Shown here: positions 45,300-53,862 of the stretch, piece by piece
How the letters are laid out: each line of letters begins with the position of its first letter
Position numbering within the stretch: position 1 is the stretch's first letter
NCBI GenBank assembly: GCA_016802295.1
Contig: JAESIW010000210.1
Span: forward strand, 1-64,000
Length of the DNA: 64,000 nt
Reading direction: 5' to 3'
Source: Brachionus rotundiformis
Taxonomy: Eukaryota > Rotifera > Eurotatoria > Ploima > Brachionidae
Notes under the pieces: model-generated
What the model was told of the DNA's origin: nothing
Databases searched by the model: none
What the model saw: the letters and a program-made list of their open reading frames with translations, nothing else
Made by a program: the position numbers and the translations under genes

Positions 45300-45426
45300 A
45301 TTATTATTTGTATGTATTAATTTTACTTTGTTTGTGCTATTTTTTGTAAAATATATTTTATATATACAGTTTTAATGCTACAATACACATATAGTAAAAA
45401 TACAAAACTTTTTAGTGGATAAATAG

Positions 45427-46791
45427 ATGTTACAAAAATATAAACAATATGCATTAACTGCTACTTTAACCTTGTTTTGCAATGGTTTTATTGTTGCCGA
45501 TGATTTTTTAGCACAAGCTAAAGCAGACGACACCCTAAACATTAAACCTTTTATTTATAATACCACTAAGTCGGTTTCTACTTTGCCTACACCAACCAAC
45601 ACGCCTGCTTTACAAGGCGGTAACGTAGGGCAAGATTTTTTAAAGCCAACTAGCAAAACCAAAGTTAAAACAAAATTTAAAAACCACGAAATATATTTTA
45701 GCAACTCTACAAGTTTTGGTAGCAACAATATACAAATTAATATTTTAAATAAAAATGTTAATTTTAAAAACGCAGTAAATAACTATTTAACCTTAGGGTA
45801 TAATCTACATTTTAATAATACTTTTAATGTTGGCCTACAATTAAACTACGGCTTAATTAACAAAAGCAGTTTTAGCAACAATATAGAGCTAAAAACCAAT
45901 AGCAACTTTAATGTGTTTGCGGTGTTTGGTTATAAAGCTATTAATTATGGTAATTGGCAGTTTTCGGTTAATTCTAAGGTAGGGCTTAAGTATTTAGGGT
46001 ATTCGGTTGGTTATAAAAGAGCTGTGTTAAGTAAGGTAGATATTAAGCCAATACAGTTAGGCAGTAATATCCTTATTACTGCGTTTCCAGAAATTAGTAG
46101 AGAGCCACAAGCTTTGTTAAATTTACAAACTTATTTAATGGGTAGAACATTAGAAGAAGCTTGTATTTTAAATAATATTGCATACGGTGGTAAAAATTCT
46201 AAAGATTATTTTTATGTACCAGAAAATATTGAATGGATTAATGGAGACATTGGTCAGAGTGTAGGTATAGACGGAGAAAAACCAAAGCTACAAACCGTAT
46301 ATAAAAACGGTAAATTGTATTTAAAATATACTTATGCCGATAAAAATCGTTTATTAGGGGTAAAAGACCCACAAAAAGAAGCCTTACAGTTATTGCAAAA
46401 CCCAAAAGTTGGTTATAGAGTAGCATGCGGTGGTTATTGGGTAGCTAAAAAAGATTATAAACAATTTTTATTACAACAAAACAATACGGTAGATATTAAC
46501 AATGTAGTGTTTGCCTATGGTTTAAACTTGCAAGCTAAGTATAATGTAAAAAATTGGTTTAATGTATTTGCTAATATACAATATAGCGGTAGCTTGGCGG
46601 GGGCTAGTAAAACTTTTGCGGTAGGCAATAGTGTGCAGTATCAAACATTAAAAGAAACCTACGATATAAAAAATTCTAATGCAGAAAAAGGTAAAGATTT
46701 AGATGATACCATAGATATACTAAAATATACCGTTAAACAAAAAGCCAGCAACAATATTAGTATAGGTATAGGTATTAGCAAAAGTTTTTAA
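45427..46791 (+). CDS. probable outer-membrane beta-barrel protein
   Basis: A 454-residue secreted protein with a signal peptide (hydrophobic 8-24, ending FIVADD). After a Pro/Thr-rich linker, from about residue 85 it is full of alternating strands such as NTFNVGLQLNYGL, NFNVFAVFGYKAI and WFNVFANIQYSG, and ends ISIGIGISKSF with the C-terminal phenylalanine used by BAM. A loop of about 150 residues (215-365) interrupts the strands with two cysteines (residues about 240 and 335). No family is recognised. It sits alone between a terminator and ygfZ, with a TACAAT -10-like box at 45379-45384. Confidence 0.6.
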   Translation: MLQKYKQYALTATLTLFCNGFIVADDFLAQAKADDTLNIKPFIYNTTKSVSTLPTPTNTPALQGGNVGQDFLKPTSKTKVKTKFKNHEIYFSNSTSFGSNNIQINILNKNVNFKNAVNNYLTLGYNLHFNNTFNVGLQLNYGLINKSSFSNNIELKTNSNFNVFAVFGYKAINYGNWQFSVNSKVGLKYLGYSVGYKRAVLSKVDIKPIQLGSNILITAFPEISREPQALLNLQTYLMGRTLEEACILNNIAYGGKNSKDYFYVPENIEWINGDIGQSVGIDGEKPKLQTVYKNGKLYLKYTYADKNRLLGVKDPQKEALQLLQNPKVGYRVACGGYWVAKKDYKQFLLQQNNTVDINNVVFAYGLNLQAKYNVKNWFNVFANIQYSGSLAGASKTFAVGNSVQYQTLKETYDIKNSNAEKGKDLDDTIDILKYTVKQKASNNISIGIGISKSF

Positions 46792-46821
46792 TTTATTAAC
46801 ATAAAATAGGTAGCTGTAGAT

Positions 46822-47682
46822 ATGGAAAAAACATTAAACAGAAGCTTACTACTAATTACCGGACAAGACGCCACAACGTTTTTACAAGGCCTAGTAACTA
46901 ACGATATTAATTTATTAAATAATAATAATAAGCAGATTATTTACACTGCAATGCTAACATCTAAGGGTAAATATGTACTAGATTTTTTTGTTATAGCCTA
47001 TAATAATGGCTACTTAATAGATATTTGCAATACGCAGGTAGGCGAACTTAACAAAAAAATAAATTTTTATAAATTAATTTCTAAAATTACAGTAACGCCA
47101 GTTACTAATTTGTTGGTTTATGTTAGTAATGTTGCAATTACCCCTAACAGTATAAGTAATGCTACGCCAGATAGTGCAGAAATTTTTTGCTTGGCAGACC
47201 CTAGATTAGCCGAGTTAGGTTTTAGAGTATATAGTACAGTTAATTTAAACAACAACCCCAACACACTTACGGCAGAACAATACAATTTACAACGCTATAA
47301 ATTGGCAGTGCTACAAGGTAGCGAAATTCCGGATTTAGCTTTGCCTATAGAATATGGGTTTGATGAACTAAACGGTATTAGCTACACCAAAGGTTGCTAT
47401 TTAGGGCAAGAGCTAACAAATTCGGCAAAAAACCTGCTAGCTATAAGAAAACGCCTAGTAACTTTTAATGGTAGCTTTAGCCACACAAATATTACCAAAG
47501 ATATGGAAATTACCAACCAACAACAACAAAAAGTAGGCAAAGTAATACTTAGCAACAATAACATAGGCGTGGCTTTAGTTAAAATGAGCCTAGTGGTAAA
47601 CCAACCCAACACCTTTGTGTGTAATAACACTAACATAACCTTGCACGTTGCCAACTACGTTAGCCACTATACGTTAGATTAA
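46822..47682 (+). CDS. ygfZ: YgfZ/IBA57-type folate-binding iron-sulfur assembly factor
   Basis: A 286-residue GcvT-like protein. The signature K-G-C-Y-x-G-Q-E is present as KGCYLGQELTN (C192), preceded by EYGFDELNGISYT. The N-terminal half has LLLITGQDATTFLQGLVTNDI, typical of this family. It supports maturation or repair of [4Fe-4S] enzymes with tetrahydrofolate. Length is a little below the E. coli protein (about 326). Confidence 0.92.
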   Translation: MEKTLNRSLLLITGQDATTFLQGLVTNDINLLNNNNKQIIYTAMLTSKGKYVLDFFVIAYNNGYLIDICNTQVGELNKKINFYKLISKITVTPVTNLLVYVSNVAITPNSISNATPDSAEIFCLADPRLAELGFRVYSTVNLNNNPNTLTAEQYNLQRYKLAVLQGSEIPDLALPIEYGFDELNGISYTKGCYLGQELTNSAKNLLAIRKRLVTFNGSFSHTNITKDMEITNQQQQKVGKVILSNNNIGVALVKMSLVVNQPNTFVCNNTNITLHVANYVSHYTLD

Positions 47683-47776
47683 GTTATAGCATTGTGTAAT
47701 TTTAATTAGTATTGTATTTATAAATATTTTAAACTATTATTCTCATGGGCAAGGAGTAGAGGTAGATAGAATTGAT

Positions 47777-47974
47777 ATGGATATAAAACTAGAGTTGCAA
47801 AAAGTATTTGCTATAATAGATAGTAAAGAAGAAGCTATATTAGAGAATAACGAAAAAGGTTTAGATAATAATAAAACAGGTTGGTATAGCCGTTTAGGTG
47901 GAAAGTGCCAAAATAAAATAGACGCTATTAAAAAGATGCTATTAAAACAAAAAGAGATGGCAAGCAGAATTTAA
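47777..47974 (+). CDS. small charged protein, unknown
   Basis: A 65-residue frame starting ATG behind an AAGGAG/GAGG-rich leader, although the best site lies 14-20 bases upstream, longer than normal. The protein is hydrophilic and helical, with Lys/Glu-rich flanks (SKEEAILENNEKG, QNKIDAIKKMLLKQKEM) and a WYSRLGGKC centre. I know no family for it. It could be a real small protein or a chance frame; the frame stays open for over 90 bases upstream without an ATG. Confidence 0.4.
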   Translation: MDIKLELQKVFAIIDSKEEAILENNEKGLDNNKTGWYSRLGGKCQNKIDAIKKMLLKQKEMASRI

Positions 47975-48005
47975 TATCTAATACCTAATAATGCCTATCT
48001 AACAA

Positions 48006-48082
48006 TGGTAGCGAAGGAGGGATTTGAACCCCCGACACAAGGATTATGATTCCTCTGCTCTAACCAACTGAGCTACTTCGCC
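48006..48082 (-). tRNA. elongator tRNA-Met (anticodon CAT)
   Basis: Minus strand: acceptor stem GGCGAAG with CTTCGCT, the anticodon loop ATCATAA gives CAT, D-loop AGTTGGTT, T-arm GGGGGTTCAAATCCCTC and encoded CCA. The first pair is G-T and there is no unpaired position 1, so it is not the initiator. It matches the alphaproteobacterial elongator tRNA-Met rather than tRNA-Ile2, which cannot be fully excluded because tRNA-Ile2 also carries CAT. Confidence 0.9.
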
Positions 48083-48467
48083 ATAATTACTGTAACGTGT
48101 TACATTATATACAATACCACAAGCTTTGGTTTTTTTCAATTAATTTTTGTTGCCATATATGTTGCTTTGGCAAAAAGCTATATAAATAAAGCCTTTTAGC
48201 TACTTAATTTTACATTACTTTTTTGCAAATAGTTAGTTGCTGTTATAGTGTAGTTTTTATAGCATTTGTAAATATTACTATAAATACATTAGTTTTTTAC
48301 AAAACTACGTACAATGTATTACGGCTAGTTTGTAATGTTTTGTGCGTTTAAATGTATGGCGTTATGTGTTGTTTACACTGTAGTTTGTGTTTTATAGCCT
48401 TAGTTACAAAGCTTACAGTAGGGCTGTTAAATTTATAGGCGTTGGTGCTTTAATAACGCAAAACTTG
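48083..48467. other. 385-base non-coding stretch
   Basis: I see no gene. A perfect TATAAT on the minus strand near 48106 may serve the tRNA-Met gene, but its -35 is weak. A short hairpin (8-bp arms) lies about 48172-48198. Otherwise the sequence looks like AT-rich spacer or decayed DNA. Confidence 0.5.
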
Positions 48468-50279
48468 CTATTTAGATGATAGCTCCATAAATTTAGCTTC
48501 TATTTCTGCTAGTTGCTCTGCTATTTCTATTGATTTTTGTATGTTACCTTTGTTGTATTCTGTGTGGTATTGTTTGGTTAGTTCGGCTTCTTTGTTGGCT
48601 AGGCGGGTTAGCTCACGCTCGGTTATTTTGTTTTGTGCGTGGGTGTGTTTTGTTTTTTCTGCCTTGTTTTGTGCGGTTGTTTGGCTGTTGGTGGTTTGCA
48701 AATGTTGTTGATAATTAGAATAATTACCGCTAAATTCGGTTGTGTGGGTTTGGTTAATAATGTAAATTTTGTTAATTATGCTGTCTAAAAAATATCTATC
48801 GTGCGAAACTACCAACAACGTGCCGTTATATTTTTTTAAAGCGTTTATTAAAATTTCTTTACTTTGTAGGTCTAAATGATTGGTGGGTTCGTCTAAAATT
48901 AAAAAATTGGGTTGTTGTAGGCTTAGTAAAATAAAAGATAATCTGGTTTTTTCGCCTCCGCTTAAATTTTTTACTAATTTAAATACGTCTTCGTTACTAA
49001 ATAAAAAATTACCACATACGTTGCGGGCTTCTTCTTCGCCAATGTGGTAAAAATTGCTGGTAATGGTTTGTAGCACTGTTAGGTTGGGGTTTAGGTGTTC
49101 GTGCTCTTGATTTAAATAACCAACAGATACTTTGTTGCCAATTTCTACTGTACCTTGGGTTGCTTGTATTTGTTGCATAATTATTTTTAAAATAGTAGAT
49201 TTACCAACGCCGTTTTTACCTATTAGTGCAACTTTTTCGTCTTTAAAAATTTTTAAGTTAACGTTGCTAAAAATATTAACATTGTTGTATTGTTTGCTTA
49301 AATTGGTTACTTTTAAAACTTCTATAGCGCTGGGGCTTTTAATGGTAAAATTTAAGGCCATATTTTTATTTAGCGTTAAGGGGTTTGTTAATTTGGTTAA
49401 GTTATTTAATAGATTTTGCCTGCCTTTGGCTTGTTTGCTTTTTACTCCGGCTTTATATTTTAGTACAAATTGCTCTAGTTTTTCTATTTGTTTTTGTTGT
49501 TGGGTAAAGTTTTTTAGGGCTCCGGATAGGTAGATTTCTTTTTGTATTTCGTATTCGGTGTAGTCTCCTTTATAGGTGGTTAGTTGTTTGTTTTCAATTT
49601 CAAACACTTTATTAATAATGTTGTTTAAAAAATATTTATCGTGCGAAATTATAAGCAAAGCTTTAGGGTAATTTTGTAAAAATTCTTCTAGCCATTCTAT
49701 AGAGCTTAGGTCTAAATGATTGGTGGGTTCGTCTAAAATTAGTAAATCGTTTTGTTGTAGCAAAAGTTTTGCTAGCATTACTTTGGTTTTTTGCCCGCCA
49801 GATAGCCCACTAATAGGCAACAACCACAATTGGCTATTTACATTTAGTTTAGTTAAAATTTTTTTTGCTTCGGCTTCTAGGGCGTAGCCGTTGTTTTCGG
49901 CAAAAGTGCTAATTAGTTGCGCTAAATCTTGCGTTTTATTATTTTGTTGTAAAGTGTTAATATTGTTGTATGTATTGCCTAAGTTAAATACGTTTAGTAG
50001 TTCTTGCAGTATGGTGTGGTTAAGGTTTAAATTGCTGTATTGTGCTAAATAACCAATAGATATACCACTGCTTTTGGTAATATTGCCCGCTTGGTTGGTT
50101 ATGGGGTTGTGGTCTATTTCTTCTTGCTGTAGTAGTATTTTTATTAAGGTAGATTTACCCGCTCCGTTATTGCCTATTAGGCCTATTTTATCGGTAGCGT
50201 TAATGGTAAAGTTTATGTTGTTAAAAATTTCTTTACCGCTAAAGTTTTTAAAAATTTCTGTAGCACTAATTAAAAACAT
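48468..50279 (-). CDS. ABC-F ATPase, Uup/YheS-like
   Basis: A 603-residue soluble protein with two ABC ATPase domains and no membrane segment. Walker A motifs are GNNGAGKST and GKNGVGKST; signatures are LSGGQK and LSGGEK; both halves show LLILDEPTNHLDL or FLILDEPTNHLDL. The interdomain P-site linker holds KQIEKLEQFVLKYKAGVKSKQAKGRQ, and a C-terminal coiled-coil of about 65 residues (TERELTRLANKEAELTKQY) fits Uup or YheS rather than EttA. ABC-F proteins act on the ribosome E site. The start at 50279 was chosen because AGAGGA precedes it; a frame 19 residues longer exists. The stop is TAG. Confidence 0.92.
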   Translation of the reverse strand: MFLISATEIFKNFSGKEIFNNINFTINATDKIGLIGNNGAGKSTLIKILLQQEEIDHNPITNQAGNITKSSGISIGYLAQYSNLNLNHTILQELLNVFNLGNTYNNINTLQQNNKTQDLAQLISTFAENNGYALEAEAKKILTKLNVNSQLWLLPISGLSGGQKTKVMLAKLLLQQNDLLILDEPTNHLDLSSIEWLEEFLQNYPKALLIISHDKYFLNNIINKVFEIENKQLTTYKGDYTEYEIQKEIYLSGALKNFTQQQKQIEKLEQFVLKYKAGVKSKQAKGRQNLLNNLTKLTNPLTLNKNMALNFTIKSPSAIEVLKVTNLSKQYNNVNIFSNVNLKIFKDEKVALIGKNGVGKSTILKIIMQQIQATQGTVEIGNKVSVGYLNQEHEHLNPNLTVLQTITSNFYHIGEEEARNVCGNFLFSNEDVFKLVKNLSGGEKTRLSFILLSLQQPNFLILDEPTNHLDLQSKEILINALKKYNGTLLVVSHDRYFLDSIINKIYIINQTHTTEFSGNYSNYQQHLQTTNSQTTAQNKAEKTKHTHAQNKITERELTRLANKEAELTKQYHTEYNKGNIQKSIEIAEQLAEIEAKFMELSSK

Positions 50280-50295
50280 AGTTCCTCTGCTTTTT

Positions 50296-51027
50296 TTATT
50301 GGTTAAAAGTGTTGTTTTGTAAAAAATAAACAACACTATTGGCTATTTGTTGGCTTTTTATTAAATAATTATGGTTGGTATTAAACTCTATATAATTATT
50401 AACATTAGGTATTTTTACACTTGTGGTGGGTACCATGCCATCGTTACTAGCAGTTAGGTATTTTCTGGTAAAAAAGTAGTATTTGTTAGATGTACCAGCT
50501 ATTAACCCAATATTGTAATTAGGCGTACCTAAATAGGGTTGTAATTTTTGTATAGCCGTGGTGGTAAGAATATCTACCGATTTACCTAAAAATATTTTAC
50601 ACCAAAATTTTACACTGCAATTATTAGCAACCAATGTGCCTTGGTTAGGAGTACCTATTAATACCACATTACCTAAATTATTAAAATTATAGTTATTTAA
50701 CAAACCACGCACTACTAACCCACCCATAGAATAACCAACAAAATGCAATTTGGTATTAAACAGGTTTTTAGATTTTAGTTCTGCGTATACGTCGTCTACA
50801 ATTTTAGGCAATGTATGTTGTGTAGATTTATAACCAATGTTTACAATATTGTAACCAGCTTTGTTAATGCGGTGTGCTAGTTTGTTCATACTGGCGGGGG
50901 TTCTAAATAAGCCGTGTAGCAGTACTACTGTGGGTGCGTTGTTGTAGTTTGTAAATGTAGTGTTAGTGCAACCATATAGCATTAACACTAGGCTTATTAG
51001 TAGCAATATTTTTGTTTTGGTAATCAT
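50296..51027 (-). CDS. alpha/beta-hydrolase (lipase-like) lipoprotein
   Basis: A 243-residue protein with a type II signal (ILLLISLVLMLYGC), so lipidated at C20. The hydrolase core shows VVLLHGLFRTPASM (oxyanion region), the nucleophile elbow GYSMGG (S100), and a VVLIGTPNQGT segment typical of PGAP1/lecithin-acyltransferase-like lipases; the last histidine is probably in the ENTNHNYLI-like end. Substrate may be an acyl ester in the periplasm or outer membrane. A TTG at 51039 would add four residues. It precedes the ABC-F gene by 16 bases. Confidence 0.8.
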   Translation of the reverse strand: MITKTKILLLISLVLMLYGCTNTTFTNYNNAPTVVLLHGLFRTPASMNKLAHRINKAGYNIVNIGYKSTQHTLPKIVDDVYAELKSKNLFNTKLHFVGYSMGGLVVRGLLNNYNFNNLGNVVLIGTPNQGTLVANNCSVKFWCKIFLGKSVDILTTTAIQKLQPYLGTPNYNIGLIAGTSNKYYFFTRKYLTASNDGMVPTTSVKIPNVNNYIEFNTNHNYLIKSQQIANSVVYFLQNNTFNQ

Positions 51028-51073
51028 TAATTTATACAATATTTACATAAAATAGTTAATATACAATTTTGGT

Positions 51074-51095
51074 ATTATAAATTTGTGTTTATAAT
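51074..51095. repeat. inverted repeat between divergent genes
   Basis: ATTATAAA (51074-51081) and TTTATAAT (51088-51095) are exact inverted copies with six bases between. They lie between the lipase and transporter genes and could bind a regulator; chance is possible in AT-rich DNA. Confidence 0.3.
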
Positions 51096-51177
51096 AAAAA
51101 TATACTAGCATTTGTAAAATATATATGCAATTATTATTGTAGTAGATATTAATAAGTATTAATTAGGTGGTTTAAAT

Positions 51178-52482
51178 ATGAAACCAGATTTTAGTTTAAA
51201 AACTTTTTTACCTTTGTTTTTTACGCAAATTTTAGGAGCATTAAACGATACTTTGTTTAGGCTTGCCTTAATATTTTTAATTACGTATAAGCTTACAGTT
51301 AATAGTAACAACAGTGCTGGGGATTCTGCAAGTTTAGTAACTTTGGCGGTGGTGGTTTTTACTTTACCGTTTTTTTTATTTTCTGCAACAGCGGGTAAAC
51401 TAGCAGATAAATACCCAAAACACAAAGTTATACAATACAATAAATTTAGCGAATTTATTATTATGCTACTTGCTTTAGTAGGGTTTATATTTTTTAATTT
51501 ATACTTTTTGTTATTTGTATTGTTTTTAATGGGTGGGCAGTCTGCTTTTTTTACGCCAATTAAGTACAGTATTTTGCCAGAACAAATACAAAAACATAAC
51601 TTATTAAAAGCCAATGGTTATTTAGAAGGCGGTAATTTTATGGCTATTTTAATAGGTACTATGCTGGCAGGGGCTTTGGTTAATTTAAATATTAATGTAA
51701 TTATTATAGGCGTTTTATTAAGTATATTTGCTTTTTTAGGATGGCTAAGCAGTTGGTATATTAAACCAAGCAGTATACAAAACAATAGCATACAATTAAG
51801 CTTTAATATTGTTAAAACTTTATTTAATATTGTGGCAGATACTTATAAATTTAAAAATATTTTTTTTGCTATTGTTGCTTCTTCTTGGTTTTGGTTGGTG
51901 GGGGCTATTATTTTAAATCAATTGCCGTTTGTGGTAAAAAATCTTATTAATGGCAACGAAAACACTTTAACTTTTGTGTTTGTGTTGTTTTCGGTAGGTA
52001 TTGCGGTGGGTTCGGTTTTATGTAATGCGTTACTAAAAGGCAAAATTAATATTAAATACAACGGCTTAATAATATTTTTAATAAGCGTATTACTAACTTA
52101 TGCCGTTTATTGCGGAGTAAACTTTACTAACAACAGTAATACTTTAACTTTAAATAGCTTGTTGGTTAATGTGTATGCTTGGCAAATATTTATTAGCTTT
52201 TTTGCAATAGCCGTATTAGGCGGAATATACATTGTTCCGTTGTATGCAATTATTCAAAGCACTGGCAACCAAAGCGTTATGGCACAAATTTTTGCTACTA
52301 ATAGCGTTATTAATGCGTTGTTTGTGGCTTTAGGCAACGGTGTAGTATATGTATTGTTAAACAACAATGTTAGCGTAGTAAATGTATTGTATTTACTAGC
52401 TACAGTAAATTTATTGTTTGCAATTTACATGGTTTTAAAAGTTAATTTAGCTTGGGTTAATAAAACTTTGGGTAAAAGTTAA
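51178..52482 (+). CDS. lplT: LplT-type MFS lysophospholipid transporter
   Basis: A 434-residue MFS protein with about twelve hydrophobic helices. The start LPLFFTQILGALNDTLFRLAL, the intracellular TAGKLADKYPKHK, and GGQSAFFTPIKYSILPE with LKANGYLEGGNFMAI are the family blocks shared with the transporter half of LplT/Aas proteins, which flip lysophosphatidylethanolamine inward for reacylation. No acyltransferase or acyl-ACP synthetase domain is fused or adjacent. AGGTGG precedes the ATG. Confidence 0.85.
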   Translation: MKPDFSLKTFLPLFFTQILGALNDTLFRLALIFLITYKLTVNSNNSAGDSASLVTLAVVVFTLPFFLFSATAGKLADKYPKHKVIQYNKFSEFIIMLLALVGFIFFNLYFLLFVLFLMGGQSAFFTPIKYSILPEQIQKHNLLKANGYLEGGNFMAILIGTMLAGALVNLNINVIIIGVLLSIFAFLGWLSSWYIKPSSIQNNSIQLSFNIVKTLFNIVADTYKFKNIFFAIVASSWFWLVGAIILNQLPFVVKNLINGNENTLTFVFVLFSVGIAVGSVLCNALLKGKINIKYNGLIIFLISVLLTYAVYCGVNFTNNSNTLTLNSLLVNVYAWQIFISFFAIAVLGGIYIVPLYAIIQSTGNQSVMAQIFATNSVINALFVALGNGVVYVLLNNNVSVVNVLYLLATVNLLFAIYMVLKVNLAWVNKTLGKS

Positions 52483-52487
52483 TTATA

Positions 52488-53441
52488 TTAAGCATTTTTT
52501 ATTTTTAAAGCCACAAATATTACTAATCTGGTAAAAATTAATACGTATAGTAACACACCTATGCCTGCTTGCACTAAACCTAAGTTATGGTAAAACGAAT
52601 ACTCTGCAAAACCTAAGCTTTTTAAGTAATTAGAATACTTAAGCGTAGCCGTGGCTGCCAAAATTAACGGAAACGTATAAGAAGCAAATAACGGAGAAAA
52701 CTGCAATTGCACTAATTTTATTAACGATATATACACAATTATACTAGCACTAATACCCGCAATAATTAAAAAGTTGCTTAATACAAAGCTAGCATTGTTG
52801 CCGTATACCGTAAGTGTGCTTATTAATAGCAAATTAAACGGAGCCGCCAATGTACCTGTTGTTGGCATAACGTCATCTTTTAAGCTGTGTTTAAAAAAAA
52901 TACTGTAAATTATTAGGGTTAGTACGCTACTGGCTAGGGCGTATTCTAGGTATACAATGTAGTAAAACCATGTTGCATCTATAAACGATTTTCCTGCCAC
53001 TACCGACATTTCTAAACCAACTACCGGAATAACCCAACTAGGAACCACTAGGTCAAAATCTTTTTGGTCAAACCTATGTAGTATAAATAAAATTAACAAC
53101 CATACATGGCCAACTACGCCAATAATCCATATATAAAACGTAATGTTTGGTAGCGTTGGCTTTAATAAGTTAGACAACAACATTAACGCCATAGTAAATG
53201 TAGAATAAAAACTGCCGGTTACGGGGTGTCTAAGTTCGGTTATAAAAGTGCTAAAGTTTAAGGCGTTGCGTATTATTACCAAACTTAGTAATGCAATAGC
53301 CATAAAGCTTGCCACTAAATTAAATATATTAGAAATAAAAAAGTTTTGCATTAACACCGCTAAACCTACAGTTGCTAAGGCTAAACCGCTAAAAGCAACA
53401 GGTATTTGCAGGATTTTGGTTTTTAAAGTTTGTAATATCAT
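52488..53441 (-). CDS. TDT-family (TehA/SLAC1-like) channel
   Basis: A 317-residue membrane protein with about ten helices. It starts with the family segment LQIPVAFSGLALATVGLAVLM and has STFTMALMLLSN and SWVIPVVGLEMSV blocks near conserved pore positions. TDT members conduct anions or dicarboxylates; the name tellurite resistance is historical. It is convergent with lplT, five bases apart. Confidence 0.85.
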   Translation of the reverse strand: MILQTLKTKILQIPVAFSGLALATVGLAVLMQNFFISNIFNLVASFMAIALLSLVIIRNALNFSTFITELRHPVTGSFYSTFTMALMLLSNLLKPTLPNITFYIWIIGVVGHVWLLILFILHRFDQKDFDLVVPSWVIPVVGLEMSVVAGKSFIDATWFYYIVYLEYALASSVLTLIIYSIFFKHSLKDDVMPTTGTLAAPFNLLLISTLTVYGNNASFVLSNFLIIAGISASIIVYISLIKLVQLQFSPLFASYTFPLILAATATLKYSNYLKSLGFAEYSFYHNLGLVQAGIGVLLYVLIFTRLVIFVALKIKNA

Positions 53442-53553
53442 TGGTAGTGCCTTGGTTTGTAATAAATTATGCTTATTGTTGGTTGGTAGTTAAAAACAAT
53501 TATATCATATTTTTGTTGTTTAATTTTAAAAATAATTGCACTTTATACAATGG

Positions 53554-53583
53554 TTGCTAAATAACAATAAAATAGTGTATAAT
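53554..53583 (+). promoter_or_regulatory. promoter of copZ-copA
   Basis: TTGCTA (53554-53559), 18 bases, TATAAT (53578-53583). I do not see a convincing CueR-type palindrome between the boxes. Confidence 0.45.
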
Positions 53584-53623
53584 ATACTTACACAGTAACA
53601 TAAATTACAGGAGCCCAACCCAT

Positions 53624-53824
53624 ATGCAATATAATTATAACGTAGCAGGGGCAACCTGCCAGCATTGTGTTAAGCGTATAGTTAATGCGTTAGCACAGTT
53701 TAAACAAATTACCAATGTAAATGTAAATTTAACCAGCAATACTATTACTTTTAATAGCACTACAAATATGTTTGCCATAATAAGCCCAGTATTGCAAGAT
53801 TTAGGCTACACCATAAGCCAGTAA
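53624..53824 (+). CDS. copZ: CopZ-like copper chaperone
   Basis: A 66-residue HMA-domain protein with the metal motif GATCQHC (C12 and C15) and the beta-alpha-beta-beta-alpha-beta length of the family. It delivers Cu(I) to the CopA pump encoded 38 bases downstream. AGGAG precedes the ATG. The usual motif is GMTCxxC; here M is replaced by A, seen also in some CopZ. Confidence 0.88.
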   Translation: MQYNYNVAGATCQHCVKRIVNALAQFKQITNVNVNLTSNTITFNSTTNMFAIISPVLQDLGYTISQ

Positions 53825-53862
53825 CTATAATTTTTATATAAAATATAAATTTAGGAAAAACA

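Noticed and set aside
50280..50336. Longer start of the ABC-F protein
   Set aside because: The inner ATG has AGAGGA just ahead and begins at the conserved first strand of the ATPase domain; the longer form would also overlap the lipase gene.
52488..53441. Tellurite-resistance determinant
   Set aside because: TehA naming is historical; the family is an anion/dicarboxylate channel and no tehB lies nearby.
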